DNA from: Candidatus Peregrinibacteria bacterium CG1_02_54_53
Lineage (GTDB): Bacteria; Patescibacteriota; Gracilibacteria; Peribacterales; Peribacteraceae
NCBI GenBank assembly: GCA_001872575.1
Contig: MNWP01000006.1
Coordinates: 1 to 64,000 of the forward strand
DNA: 64,000 nucleotides
Reading direction: 5' to 3'
Under the pieces are notes generated by a model. That model ran no database searches. It was not told the DNA's origin and was given only the letters and a program-made list of their open reading frames with translations. Made by a program: the position numbers and the translations under genes. Below are positions 24,496 to 33,465 of the stretch, one piece after another. Each line of letters begins with the position of its first letter. The stretch's first letter is position 1.

Positions 24496-26277
24496 TCATA
24501 GTACTGCGAAAATTGCCAGTGACGCAATGAGCATCACAAAGCTTGCCCAGTCAGAGAAGTGCTGCTGCGGAGAGATGTTCCACGTTACAGGAAGTCCATT
24601 GCGGAAATTCTCAAAGTTCTGCAAATCATTCACAGCAATGCGTGATCCCGGCGTACAACCATTGGCCTCAGGATAGGCATCGCATGCCGGGTTTATGAGA
24701 TTAAACGTGTTTTCCTTAGTTTGGAATACATTGCCGGTACTCAAAACGGTACTGTGCGGAAAATTTTGAATCCAATAGAGGGCAATGGGACATCGCATTC
24801 CCGTTGCTCCATCGATGTATTGTTGCCACTTTGGTGACACCTTTGAAACAGGAAGTAACGCCCGGCCACGATCAAATTTCTGTTCAATGGATTTGCAATC
24901 ATTGTAGGAACGGCTGAGCTCGAATATCGAAGCTATGGCATTTGCATATCCCACATAGAAGCTTGCGAGGGTGATAAGTGACAAAAGGGCGACGATTACC
25001 CCTTCCCAGCGGCGAAAGCAAAACGGAAGAACGATACTGAGAACCCAGATACTAGCTGCAGAAAGAAATAAAAGCAGGACGTAGAGAAATCGCAAATTAA
25101 CTCTCCAAGATGAGAGAATAGGAAGTTCGTGCAGAAATGGCATGACTTCCCCTTTTCCCAGTATCATTTGTTGCATAAGCCATAGATAGAGGATCGTAAA
25201 TACTGAGAATGCAAACAAGCGAGCCACCTTCCAAATCTGCCATTTTTGCGATGTTTTATTTATTCCCACCTTAATGAGGACTAAAGGGGCAAGAAGTGTA
25301 CCTAAGAACGTTACAGGAGATACCAGCATCGATTTTTCGTGAAATCCTCCTGGAATGACCATAGTGGCAATGCTTGATTGAGGAATCCTCCAGAAAACAC
25401 TGAGTATTGGAAAAGAAACTATGCTTCCTCCTGTCATCCATACATCGACCTTTCGCGGATAGAATCTCATGACGCTGTAAATGGCCATGAGTTTACTTGC
25501 TCCAATAAGAAGGCTGGCGACGATGAAGCCCATTGAACGAATAACGAGTGTGCGTGAACGTGCGGAATGCAATCCGTTCCAGAGTATTTCTGCCGGAATT
25601 GCGTACAACATGCCCACAAAAAAAGACATGAGTACAAAGTAGCCACCCGCATACAGAATCCATCCGCAGGTGAGTGCGAAGAGGGCAGTGCGCGTTAGTA
25701 GTGTGCGTACGGTGTCGGTTCTTCGGTCCAAGAGGCACCAAGCAAGGATGCCGATAAGTGGGAATGTAAGAAATGTAGCGTGTCCGAGAATGATGTGCGA
25801 AAGGTAGAAACCGTTTGAAATGATGATCAGTGCAAAGAGATGAGCCCAGCTGCGCTTGAGGTGCAGAACATCCCGACCGACAAACATCCATGCGATGTAT
25901 CCGATAATGAGATGGAAAACAATCGTGATGTTGTAGGCAATCCAAAAGTCCATTAAGTATGCGAGTGCCTGTAACAGAGAGAAGAAAATATCTTCGGGAT
26001 CTCCGTAGAGGGGCGCCCCTCCGCAGAGGTATGGCGAATACCGCAGGGGGGTAGGGCCGTTGAGGTGCAGGTGCCAGTTTCCAATAAGAAGCTTGTCACA
26101 GAACATGGGAAAATCCCCTCCATGAAAGGGGAACCTGTAGCTGATAAACCAGAGGAAGATGGAGACAAATGCCGTGAAAACAAACCAAAAGTACCAACGT
26201 GACGGACTCAGGAACGCAGAGGCGATATTATACTTCGCTTTTTTGCCGCTCTTTCGAAGATCATTTCCACGACGCAT
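24496..26277 (-). CDS. Large polytopic membrane protein, GT-C-like (593 residues)
   Basis: About 12 transmembrane helices spread over residues 25-460 and a final hydrophobic helix at the C-terminus (about 575-590) after a soluble domain. The first loop holds HGGDFPMFCDKLLIGNW, then YSPYLCGGAPLYGDPEDIFFSLLQ, a pattern typical of GT-C-like or YfhO-like membrane proteins (acidic first loop plus PLYxDP motif). No nucleotide-sugar motif. It is probably an integral glycosyltransferase or flippase-associated protein of the envelope glycan system. Its ATG at 26275-26277 is 9 bases after the next upstream gene's end, so it is co-transcribed. Confidence 0.7.
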   Translation of the reverse strand: MRRGNDLRKSGKKAKYNIASAFLSPSRWYFWFVFTAFVSIFLWFISYRFPFHGGDFPMFCDKLLIGNWHLHLNGPTPLRYSPYLCGGAPLYGDPEDIFFSLLQALAYLMDFWIAYNITIVFHLIIGYIAWMFVGRDVLHLKRSWAHLFALIIISNGFYLSHIILGHATFLTFPLIGILAWCLLDRRTDTVRTLLTRTALFALTCGWILYAGGYFVLMSFFVGMLYAIPAEILWNGLHSARSRTLVIRSMGFIVASLLIGASKLMAIYSVMRFYPRKVDVWMTGGSIVSFPILSVFWRIPQSSIATMVIPGGFHEKSMLVSPVTFLGTLLAPLVLIKVGINKTSQKWQIWKVARLFAFSVFTILYLWLMQQMILGKGEVMPFLHELPILSSWRVNLRFLYVLLLFLSAASIWVLSIVLPFCFRRWEGVIVALLSLITLASFYVGYANAIASIFELSRSYNDCKSIEQKFDRGRALLPVSKVSPKWQQYIDGATGMRCPIALYWIQNFPHSTVLSTGNVFQTKENTFNLINPACDAYPEANGCTPGSRIAVNDLQNFENFRNGLPVTWNISPQQHFSDWASFVMLIASLAIFAVL

Positions 26278-26286
26278 GATGTGAGT

Positions 26287-28125
26287 TTAGGACGAGAAAA
26301 ATCCCAAGAAGAAAAGAAAGATTGTTGTCAGTGAAAAGAGAGCGTAGATCAAATAGATACCCACAGGCCGGAGAGCTTGTGGCCCCTCTCGAATTCCTGC
26401 TACTACATAGAATGCGAGTAAAGGAAGTATAGCAAGTGAGAACCGGAAATCCTGATTTGCTGAGAAGGGGGCGTAAATGCGATAGAAGAAGTGCGCGGCC
26501 AGAACGAAAATCACAGTGATGCCGAGAGGGAACACTTCGTGTGAATGATAGAGAGTGAGTTTTACCAAACCGTATACCAGAAAGAGGAGAAGTGCGAGTG
26601 AACATGCAAGAATCAGTACGGCAACGGCACGCAATTCGTCAGCGTATGAGAACTCACCGAAAAATGCCGATCGAAAGAAATACTCCCAAAAGAATTCTCG
26701 TGATGATGTTTCCTTCCAGGGTTCCGCGTAGGGAGATTGCAGAATACGAATAGGATTAAAAATAAGAAATGTTCGTGCATCAGTTGGTACTGCAAGCTTC
26801 GAGTTCATAGTTTGGCTGCTGAATGTCAGACTGTTCGTTGGATTTTTTTCGACAACAAAACGAACAAAGGGGAGCCAGCCAATGAGCAGAAGGAGCAAAA
26901 TGGTGGAGAACAATGCCTGAGAGCACTTTTGTCTCCAGGAGATTTTGTTATGAAATAGAAGCGAAAAACCCAGAACCGGTACGAAAACCAATGCACTTAC
27001 TCGCGTTATGAATGTGAGAGCGAGGCACAAAATAAGAAGATACCACGAGCGGAGTGTCGGCCTCTTCCACCATTGGATCAGTAATACAATCAGGAGAAAA
27101 ACAAAGAAGATATAGAGGCTATTGTTCGTGATACTCACGGAGTGAAAAATCAATGAAGGGAATGAGGCAACAAGGCATGCGAAAAGCAATCGCTCCTGTT
27201 TCTGTTTGCGTGGAAAAAGCAGAGTACCAATCCAAACGCCCAGAACGAGCGTTCCCAGTGAAAAAATCAGAGATTCGAACTGGATAATTCTTGCAAGAGC
27301 CTCTTTTTCAAATTGAAGCCACTGCCCCAATTTCATCCACACAGCAGACAGAAAATAAAATAGGGGTGCTTGATGAAACTCCCACCCGTCACTTGCGGGT
27401 GGAATACTCCAGTGTGATGCGACGTGCGTTACATAATCCAAGTGTGCCTGAATGTCGTTTCCTCGTGCAGAATACGGCGTTACAAGAAAATAGAATATTC
27501 GCAGGAGCGCACCTCCGATACCGATAATCCACAGAGGATGAGAAGAAGATTTTTTGTAAATCGGCCACAAGAGCGCAAGCATGTAGAGAAACGTCAAGAG
27601 CAGGGGGCTGAGATTCAATAGGATAAATGGCGGTGTTGTGTAATGCGGAGCAATGCGGAGGCCGGCTTTCCCGCCAGTATCTTTCAGGCGGAAGACGAAG
27701 GTGTTTTCTCCGGTTTTGAGGTAGGAAGAGAGATCAAGTGCGCGGCCGTACTTTGTATAGTCACAGTACTTTGCAATATCGGGATTCACTTCTCTGTCAT
27801 TGATCATCAGTGTTTCGATGCAGTCATCCGGTTTGATTTTGAAGGTCGTCGGCTGGCCGATAGGCAGCAAAAGGGAAAGACGCATGTAGAGGTACTCCCC
27901 TTCAGATTTCACGAAGAGGGGATTTGAGCCAGTGCCGGATTGCTTCCCGTCGAATCGGTAGGCTATCTCGCCGATTTGCGGTCGAACAGCAAGACATGCT
28001 GCAATCGAAATAACAAGCAGAACGGCATATGCAAATGTCAGTCCAAACGTCCGCCTGGTCAAAAACATTCTGCGAATCGGCTTGGTGCGCGATTGAGCCG
28101 GTTTACGATGGGTACGAGTGGCCAT
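26287..28125 (-). CDS. GT-C membrane glycosyltransferase with N-terminal beta-domain (paralogue A)
   Basis: A 612-residue protein. Structure in order: one helix (about 26-46), a soluble domain (about 50-165) with KPDDCIETLMINDREV and GENTFVFRLKDTG, resembling a jelly-roll/carbohydrate-binding fold, then about 12 transmembrane helices. The helical part has NDIQAHLDYV (acidic loop) and DGWEFHQAPLFY, matching the same positions in the next gene. The ATG at 28123-28125 gives a clean start two bases after the neighbour's stop; the frame upstream overlaps that neighbour. It resembles PMT/ArnT-like (GT39/83) enzymes that transfer sugars from polyprenyl phosphate outside the membrane. Confidence 0.75.
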   Translation of the reverse strand: MATRTHRKPAQSRTKPIRRMFLTRRTFGLTFAYAVLLVISIAACLAVRPQIGEIAYRFDGKQSGTGSNPLFVKSEGEYLYMRLSLLLPIGQPTTFKIKPDDCIETLMINDREVNPDIAKYCDYTKYGRALDLSSYLKTGENTFVFRLKDTGGKAGLRIAPHYTTPPFILLNLSPLLLTFLYMLALLWPIYKKSSSHPLWIIGIGGALLRIFYFLVTPYSARGNDIQAHLDYVTHVASHWSIPPASDGWEFHQAPLFYFLSAVWMKLGQWLQFEKEALARIIQFESLIFSLGTLVLGVWIGTLLFPRKQKQERLLFACLVASFPSLIFHSVSITNNSLYIFFVFLLIVLLIQWWKRPTLRSWYLLILCLALTFITRVSALVFVPVLGFSLLFHNKISWRQKCSQALFSTILLLLLIGWLPFVRFVVEKNPTNSLTFSSQTMNSKLAVPTDARTFLIFNPIRILQSPYAEPWKETSSREFFWEYFFRSAFFGEFSYADELRAVAVLILACSLALLLFLVYGLVKLTLYHSHEVFPLGITVIFVLAAHFFYRIYAPFSANQDFRFSLAILPLLAFYVVAGIREGPQALRPVGIYLIYALFSLTTIFLFFLGFFSS

Positions 28126-28127
28126 AG

Positions 28128-29909
28128 TTACATTGTGACAATGATTCCGCCAACGAAGACCACCTGAAGCACTATCGATGCGAGAACCACAACAATACCC
28201 AGCAATCGGCGAAAAGGAGAGCGAATGAAGTGCAGTCCCCGTATTGCAAAGAAGGTCACGGGCACACTCACGAGAAGCGAGAACCGGAAATCCTGTGCGC
28301 AACTGTGGGGTGTTGTAAAGCGATGAAGGGCGTGCCCAAGCAGCAGCCATCCGGCCGTGCTCCAGAGTGGTAAGGTACGCAGTCCTTCGCGGCGTATGCA
28401 CATCCAAGCGCCGCAGACTGCGTAGAGGAGCATCAGAAGCCCGCAGGTGAGAACGGCAGAAGCGAGGGGTCTGAGTGCTAGTCCGAAGTCAAATTCGCCG
28501 AAGAATGCCGACTTAAAGAAGTACTCCCAGAAGTACTGGCGGCCAGAGGCATCGTCCCACGGATTATTGTACGGGCGCACAATCATGCGCAGTGGATTGA
28601 ACTCTGTGAATGTTTCGACGGTGTTATTCACAAAGAGCCCGGGACTCAAGTTCCCCGTATTCACTACGAGAGGCTGATCCAGCGACATGCCGTCACGCAG
28701 CGTGAAGATCCAACCGGTGAGCAGGATGAGGGCAAACACACTCGTCACGCCGACGAATGTTTTGGTCTTCAAAGCCAGTTTTCGTTTGAAGATAAGGAGT
28801 GTGAATGCGGCAGGAACCAGTAGCAACCCATTTGTTTTCGTGAGAATGGCAAGAGCGAGCATGGCGATTGCCAACCACCATGTGATCCACCGTCCCTTCT
28901 GCCACCAAGCAATGAGGAATCCAAAACAGAGCACCTCCCACAAAAAGAGCAGTACGTCGTTATTGATTCTTGCCGAGAGAAAGAGCAGGCTCGGCAGAAC
29001 GGCAAGAGATCCAAAGAAGAGCACGCGCTCCAGTTTTTCCTTCGGCTTGAACAAGGTCGTTGCTATCCATGCGATTCCTGCAAGCGTAAGGACGGAAGCG
29101 AAGAAGGCGAACCACTGCGTATCGCGTGTGAGGATCGGTAAAGCTCTTCCGAACGCCGTTCCCACATGGAGCCAAAGCCCCGTGAGCATGTAGTACAGAG
29201 GGGCTTGGTAGAACTCCCATCCGTCCCGAACCGAAGGGAGTGCGAGATGCTGGGCCACGTAGCGGATGTACTCGAGATGTCCGTCGGCATCGTAGGCACG
29301 GACTTCGTAGGATGTTGCGAAGATGTAGAACAGGCGCAGGAAAACGCCAAAACAGAATGTACCAAAGAAGAGATTCTGCCAGCGCGAGAATGAAAGCCCT
29401 TTGGCTATCAGTACGGCACCCGATAGGAGCCCCGCAAGCAGAAGAATGCGCAAACTGAGAAGGAGCGGATCCCACCAGGCAATGCGCCATGTGAAGGAGG
29501 CCGGTCCTCCAACGTTCTGAATAGTCATGGCGACCACGTTGTTCCCCGAATGAATCGCAGAACCAAGATCGAATGTTCGTCCTCGTGAGAGATCGCAGAA
29601 AGGAATAACCCCTTCCCCTATAAGCTGTTCATTGACCGCGAGTGCTTCGATGCAGTCATCGGCAATGAGCTGATAATACCGTGTATGCAGAGGATTGAGC
29701 TGCAGAACAAATGCAAGGTCAAGATACTGCGGTGTATCCGAAGGAGGCAGAGTATCGGTGAACGGAATCCATTCTCCGTTCTCTATATGAAACCGCCCGT
29801 CGGTGAGGCGTGGAGTGAGCTGGTGCGAGATGGCGACGTACAGAACAGTCGTGAGGAGCAGCAGAACTGTTCCCGTTGACACCAGTAGAGGAGAGGATTT
29901 CGATGACAT
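28128..29909 (-). CDS. GT-C membrane glycosyltransferase with N-terminal beta-domain (paralogue B)
   Basis: A 593-residue paralogue of the next gene downstream. The layout is the same: one anchor helix, a beta-rich domain with IADDCIEALAVNEQLIGEG and GNNVVAMTIQNVG, then about 12 helices with DADGHLEYIRYV and DGWEFYQAPLYYMLTG. The shared DCIE and DGWEF-x-QAPL-x-Y motifs indicate tandem duplication. The N-terminal domain sits on the outer face, where it may hold the acceptor protein or glycan. Likely uses a polyprenyl-phosphate hexose made by one of the family 2 enzymes here. The gene begins the minus-strand run that extends to 20005. Confidence 0.75.
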   Translation of the reverse strand: MSSKSSPLLVSTGTVLLLLTTVLYVAISHQLTPRLTDGRFHIENGEWIPFTDTLPPSDTPQYLDLAFVLQLNPLHTRYYQLIADDCIEALAVNEQLIGEGVIPFCDLSRGRTFDLGSAIHSGNNVVAMTIQNVGGPASFTWRIAWWDPLLLSLRILLLAGLLSGAVLIAKGLSFSRWQNLFFGTFCFGVFLRLFYIFATSYEVRAYDADGHLEYIRYVAQHLALPSVRDGWEFYQAPLYYMLTGLWLHVGTAFGRALPILTRDTQWFAFFASVLTLAGIAWIATTLFKPKEKLERVLFFGSLAVLPSLLFLSARINNDVLLFLWEVLCFGFLIAWWQKGRWITWWLAIAMLALAILTKTNGLLLVPAAFTLLIFKRKLALKTKTFVGVTSVFALILLTGWIFTLRDGMSLDQPLVVNTGNLSPGLFVNNTVETFTEFNPLRMIVRPYNNPWDDASGRQYFWEYFFKSAFFGEFDFGLALRPLASAVLTCGLLMLLYAVCGAWMCIRREGLRTLPLWSTAGWLLLGHALHRFTTPHSCAQDFRFSLLVSVPVTFFAIRGLHFIRSPFRRLLGIVVVLASIVLQVVFVGGIIVTM

Positions 29910-29966
29910 GCGTGCGCAAGATCCCCAGCATCATAATGGATCTCAGGCAGAGAAAACACCCGTCCC

Positions 29967-31004
29967 TTACGAAAGCCACTTGAGCAGACGGATGATTCCC
30001 ATTTTCGCCGGTTGACGATGTGCCGACGCGTTGCTCCGATGTTTCAGTTCTTCGCGATGCTGCGCGAAGTACTCGTAGGCCTTCCAGAGCATCTCTTCGT
30101 TGCGGAGTGTGGGTTGCCACGAGAGCATGCGTTTGATTTTGCTCGTGTCGAACTCAAAGTTCTCGGCGATCATTTTGTAGTGGTAGGGGCCGAGCGGTGA
30201 GCACTTGAGCCAATAGGCGATGCGCATGCCAAAAAGAGTCGGGAGCTTGGGGAGTGAGGCGATGCGCGCTCCGGTTCCCGCTTTTGTGGTGACATACTCA
30301 TACACGTCTCTCAGTGACTTCACGTCATCCGAGCCTATGTGCAATATTTCCGATGAGGTTAGCTCCGTTGCTTTTTGAAAGGCGGCAATGAGGTCACCTG
30401 CATAGATGAACTGATAACGATTGTCCCCTTTGCCAACGACCCAGACCTTGCGGCCATCGGCGATGAATTCAAACAAGATGGCGAGCAGTCCCAGCCGCTC
30501 GGCATCCATAATCGTCGGGCAGCGGATGGACGTGATATTCAGGTGGTTTTGAAAAGGCTCCAATACCCGTTCGCCTTCCCACTTCGATCGACCGTAGAGC
30601 TCAATAGGATGCGGAGGATCATCTTCTCTAATGGGACGATTCATGCTCTCTCCCCAGAGACAATTAGATGATGTATATACCATCGATTTCACGCCGTGGC
30701 GTGCCGCCGCTTCGGCAATATTGCGCGTTCCATCAACATTGGAGGTCCAGAGAAAACGCTTATCCGGTGCACCGTGTGCGAGAATAGCGGCACAGTGAAA
30801 GACGCTATCGAAGCGGTTGGCCCCGAAGACCGTCTCCAAAAGACTCTTATCGCGAATATCACCCTGAATACTGGTGAGTGCAGGGTCCTGATCTTCGTCC
30901 TTCACCAAATCGATATTCGTACATTCCCATCCTTGTTTCAGTAAATGGCGCTTGAGCAGGCCGCCGAAGAACCCCGATCCTCCGGTGATGAGTGCAGACG
31001 GCAT
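29967..31004 (-). CDS. NAD-dependent epimerase/dehydratase (SDR family)
   Basis: A 345-residue extended-SDR protein. It has the NAD motif ALITGGSGFFGGLLKRHLL (4-22, G-x-x-G-x-x-G), the conserved DIRD (49-52), VYTSSNCLW, and the active Tyr-x3-Lys in ELYGRSKWEGE (about 133-143). There is a C-terminal SDR substrate domain. The last about 20 residues (AHRQPAKMGIIRLLKWLS) are amphipathic. The wording IPGLY matches 3-beta-HSD/UDP-glucose 4-epimerase-type enzymes; a nucleotide-sugar substrate is likely from the neighbourhood. Divergent from the GT2 gene at 31095. Confidence 0.85.
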   Translation of the reverse strand: MPSALITGGSGFFGGLLKRHLLKQGWECTNIDLVKDEDQDPALTSIQGDIRDKSLLETVFGANRFDSVFHCAAILAHGAPDKRFLWTSNVDGTRNIAEAAARHGVKSMVYTSSNCLWGESMNRPIREDDPPHPIELYGRSKWEGERVLEPFQNHLNITSIRCPTIMDAERLGLLAILFEFIADGRKVWVVGKGDNRYQFIYAGDLIAAFQKATELTSSEILHIGSDDVKSLRDVYEYVTTKAGTGARIASLPKLPTLFGMRIAYWLKCSPLGPYHYKMIAENFEFDTSKIKRMLSWQPTLRNEEMLWKAYEYFAQHREELKHRSNASAHRQPAKMGIIRLLKWLS

Positions 31005-31094
31005 GATTGCAGTCTAGCGGTCAATGTGCATCGGATCCATGGAGCGTTTTCATTGCGTCAAAGCCTCCTCCATGGTTACAGTGGCCATGTTCCC

Positions 31095-31787
31095 ATGCGT
31101 CTTTCCATCGTGCTTCCGTGTTTTAACGAGGAGCAGAACATTGCAGGCACGGTTGCCGATCTGCGTTCTTGGTACATGCGCGAAGGAATTTCATGTGAAA
31201 TTGTGGCTGTGGATGACGGATCTATCGATGGCACATGGCGCGTGCTGCAGGAACTTGCGGCACAGAAGCAGGATATCCGCCTTGTGCAGCATGAGCATAA
31301 TCAGGGCTATGGCAGTGCCGTGCGCTCGGGTTGCGATGCCGCGACAATGGACTTCGTTGGATTTATGGATAGTGACGGCCAGTTCAAGGCGGAGGATTGG
31401 AGCAAGCTCCTTCCGTTTCTACAGGAGTATCAGTACGTGACAGGTCGGCGACTGCATCGGGCAGATCCATTCATTCGCAAACTCAATGCAAAGCTCTTTG
31501 GCATTCTCACCTTTTTCGTATTAGGTGTATGGATTCGGGATATCAACTGTGCCATGAAAGTGTGGCACCGAGAGATCTGGCCGCGTATTCGTCCCGTGCA
31601 CGCCACCGGGGCACTCATTAATGCCGAAATGTTCTATCAGCTTCACTGCTTGAAGATCCCGTGGAAAACGGTACCGGTAGGCCACTATCCGCGACTCAAA
31701 GGCGTTCAAACCGGAGCAAACCTGGGCGTAATTCTGCGCATGTTCCGTGATCTTCTGGCATTGCGGTGGAAGGGCTTTCGGCGCTAG
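31095..31787 (+). CDS. Family 2 glycosyltransferase, polyprenyl-phosphate hexose type
   Basis: A 230-residue GT-A enzyme: MRLSIVLPCFNEEQNIAGTV, EIVAVDDGSIDGTWR, HNQGYGSAVRSGCDA, GFMDSDGQFKAED (DxD-like D-S-D), and DINCAMKVWHREIW. The ATG at 31095 was chosen at the start of strand 1; the upstream frame is antisense to the epimerase gene. It likely supplies polyprenyl-phosphate sugar to the PMT-type gene next to it, which is convergent and abuts its stop. Confidence 0.88.
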   Translation: MRLSIVLPCFNEEQNIAGTVADLRSWYMREGISCEIVAVDDGSIDGTWRVLQELAAQKQDIRLVQHEHNQGYGSAVRSGCDAATMDFVGFMDSDGQFKAEDWSKLLPFLQEYQYVTGRRLHRADPFIRKLNAKLFGILTFFVLGVWIRDINCAMKVWHREIWPRIRPVHATGALINAEMFYQLHCLKIPWKTVPVGHYPRLKGVQTGANLGVILRMFRDLLALRWKGFRR

Positions 31788-33407
31788 TTACTTGTCTTGG
31801 CAGGGAACGGCAAGGCTACTCGTTTTGTCACACTTCACGCACGAGAGCTCCCAGAGATTGAAGAATGCGCGTCGTTTGAACTGCACGTCCGTTAAGGGCT
31901 GGTAGTACGTCAATGGCCGGTAAAATTGGAAGGCGCCGAAGATGAGCAGGCCCAGCACAAGCAGCCCCATTTTTTTACCCTGCGTGCTGAAATCCCACTT
32001 CCAGAAACGCTTGAGTTCTAAGAAGACCAATCCCAGAATGATGAAGCTGAAGAAAAGCGGAGGAAAGTAGTGATACAGGTACATCACGCGGTCCAGTTGG
32101 CTGATGGCGATCATGTAGCAGACGTACAGCGTGACGAAGGTAGTCAGTAGGAACCGGTGTCTGAGGGGTTCCCTGAATGGGAAGAAGAGCTGCGACAACA
32201 ACATGCCGATGGCAAGCAGTATTGTGGCAAAGCTCACCCACCAAACGACAGGGTTCACCTGCAGGTAGAGGTAGCGGTAGTCGGTACCGTCGGGTGTCTC
32301 CCACCGGAAGTTGATGGATCGTGCGCCGAGTGGCCAGAAGTAGAAGGGGCTGCCGTTCTCATCTCCTTTACAAAGATCCAATCGTGGCACACCGCGGGCG
32401 TAGTGCGAGGTGAACTTGAGCGAATCACGCAGCATAACGGGGAACGAGCTGATCGAACGCGTGAGACCCTGATCAAGAATGACTTTATACTCATCGGATG
32501 CCTGGTAATAACCGTTATCCGGCAGCGACGGGTTCACAATGTTCCCGATGGAAAAGTGCGCATACCACACGCCACAGAACACCACGGCGAATGCGAGTGC
32601 CATGGCCCCGAGCATGCGGCCGATTTTCTGCTGTGCTGCCCGCAGATCCGCATGGCCTTCTGACCACAGTTTCCACAGGAGAAACGGCACGAGCAGAATC
32701 AAAATGAGGGCGGTGTCTTTCGTCGTCATGGCCGCACCGAAAGCGGCGCCAAAAAACGCCGCAGCAGTGAAGAATGCATTGAAACGATCCCGGGTTTCCA
32801 AAAGGAGGAAGAATGCCAGAATGGTGAGCGCCATGAAAAAGAGCAGTGTCGAATCAAGCATGGCGCCACGGGCGTGCACGATGAAGGCGTTGTCGAATAT
32901 ATAGAGGAATGAAAGAAGTGTGGATTGTTGCGGTTTTCGCGTCATGAGCAGGAATATCAAGTACAGCACCGGTGCGGTGAGCCATGCCAGCAAGGTGGGG
33001 AAAAACCGGTAGCCGACGAAGGAGAATCCTTCGGGTAAATCGCGGGCGTAATCGGTGTTGATGAACTGATTGCCGAAGGGGTTGGGGTGATAAATTTTCT
33101 CGCCCAATGCGATGAGAAGCTTGGCGAGGGGAGGATGCGGTTCCATGAAATACACACCGTTCAGGTACTTCTGTGCACTGGCGATGTGGTAGTTCTCATC
33201 CCAGAAGAGTTGTGGGGGATAATTGTAATTCTGGAAATAGGTGAGGTAACTCAAGAGGAGTACCAGGAGACCGAAGAGCACGGCCGGGCGCGCGATGGCT
33301 TCTTTAATTTTGGCAACGTTCATGCCGGCCAGTGTAAATGGTTCCTCACTATCCGCCAATTGCCAATTGGGGAAATATTCCGTTGCAGATGTCTCTGACG
33401 GCTCCAT
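31788..33407 (-). CDS. Dolichyl/polyprenyl-phosphate-mannose protein mannosyltransferase (PMT-like)
   Basis: A 539-residue membrane protein with about 10-12 helices. The first outer loop has FWDENYHIASAQKYLNGVYFMEPHPPLAKLLIALGEKIY, which holds the D-E motif of the GT39/PMT family and its HPP motif, and a middle loop has the WPLGARSINFRWETPDG-like segment. PMTs move mannose from polyprenyl-phosphate to Ser/Thr of exported proteins. The frame opens at an ATG at 33405-33407; an ATG at 33321-33323 (MNVAKIKEAI) lies closer to the first helix and is equally plausible. Convergent with the GT2 gene at 31095, divergent from ftsH. Confidence 0.85.
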   Translation of the reverse strand: MEPSETSATEYFPNWQLADSEEPFTLAGMNVAKIKEAIARPAVLFGLLVLLLSYLTYFQNYNYPPQLFWDENYHIASAQKYLNGVYFMEPHPPLAKLLIALGEKIYHPNPFGNQFINTDYARDLPEGFSFVGYRFFPTLLAWLTAPVLYLIFLLMTRKPQQSTLLSFLYIFDNAFIVHARGAMLDSTLLFFMALTILAFFLLLETRDRFNAFFTAAAFFGAAFGAAMTTKDTALILILLVPFLLWKLWSEGHADLRAAQQKIGRMLGAMALAFAVVFCGVWYAHFSIGNIVNPSLPDNGYYQASDEYKVILDQGLTRSISSFPVMLRDSLKFTSHYARGVPRLDLCKGDENGSPFYFWPLGARSINFRWETPDGTDYRYLYLQVNPVVWWVSFATILLAIGMLLSQLFFPFREPLRHRFLLTTFVTLYVCYMIAISQLDRVMYLYHYFPPLFFSFIILGLVFLELKRFWKWDFSTQGKKMGLLVLGLLIFGAFQFYRPLTYYQPLTDVQFKRRAFFNLWELSCVKCDKTSSLAVPCQDK

Positions 33408-33465
33408 GGAGCGTATTTTGCAGAAATCACGTGCCAGCCGGCATCTGCTTCGCTATTCTGTAGCC

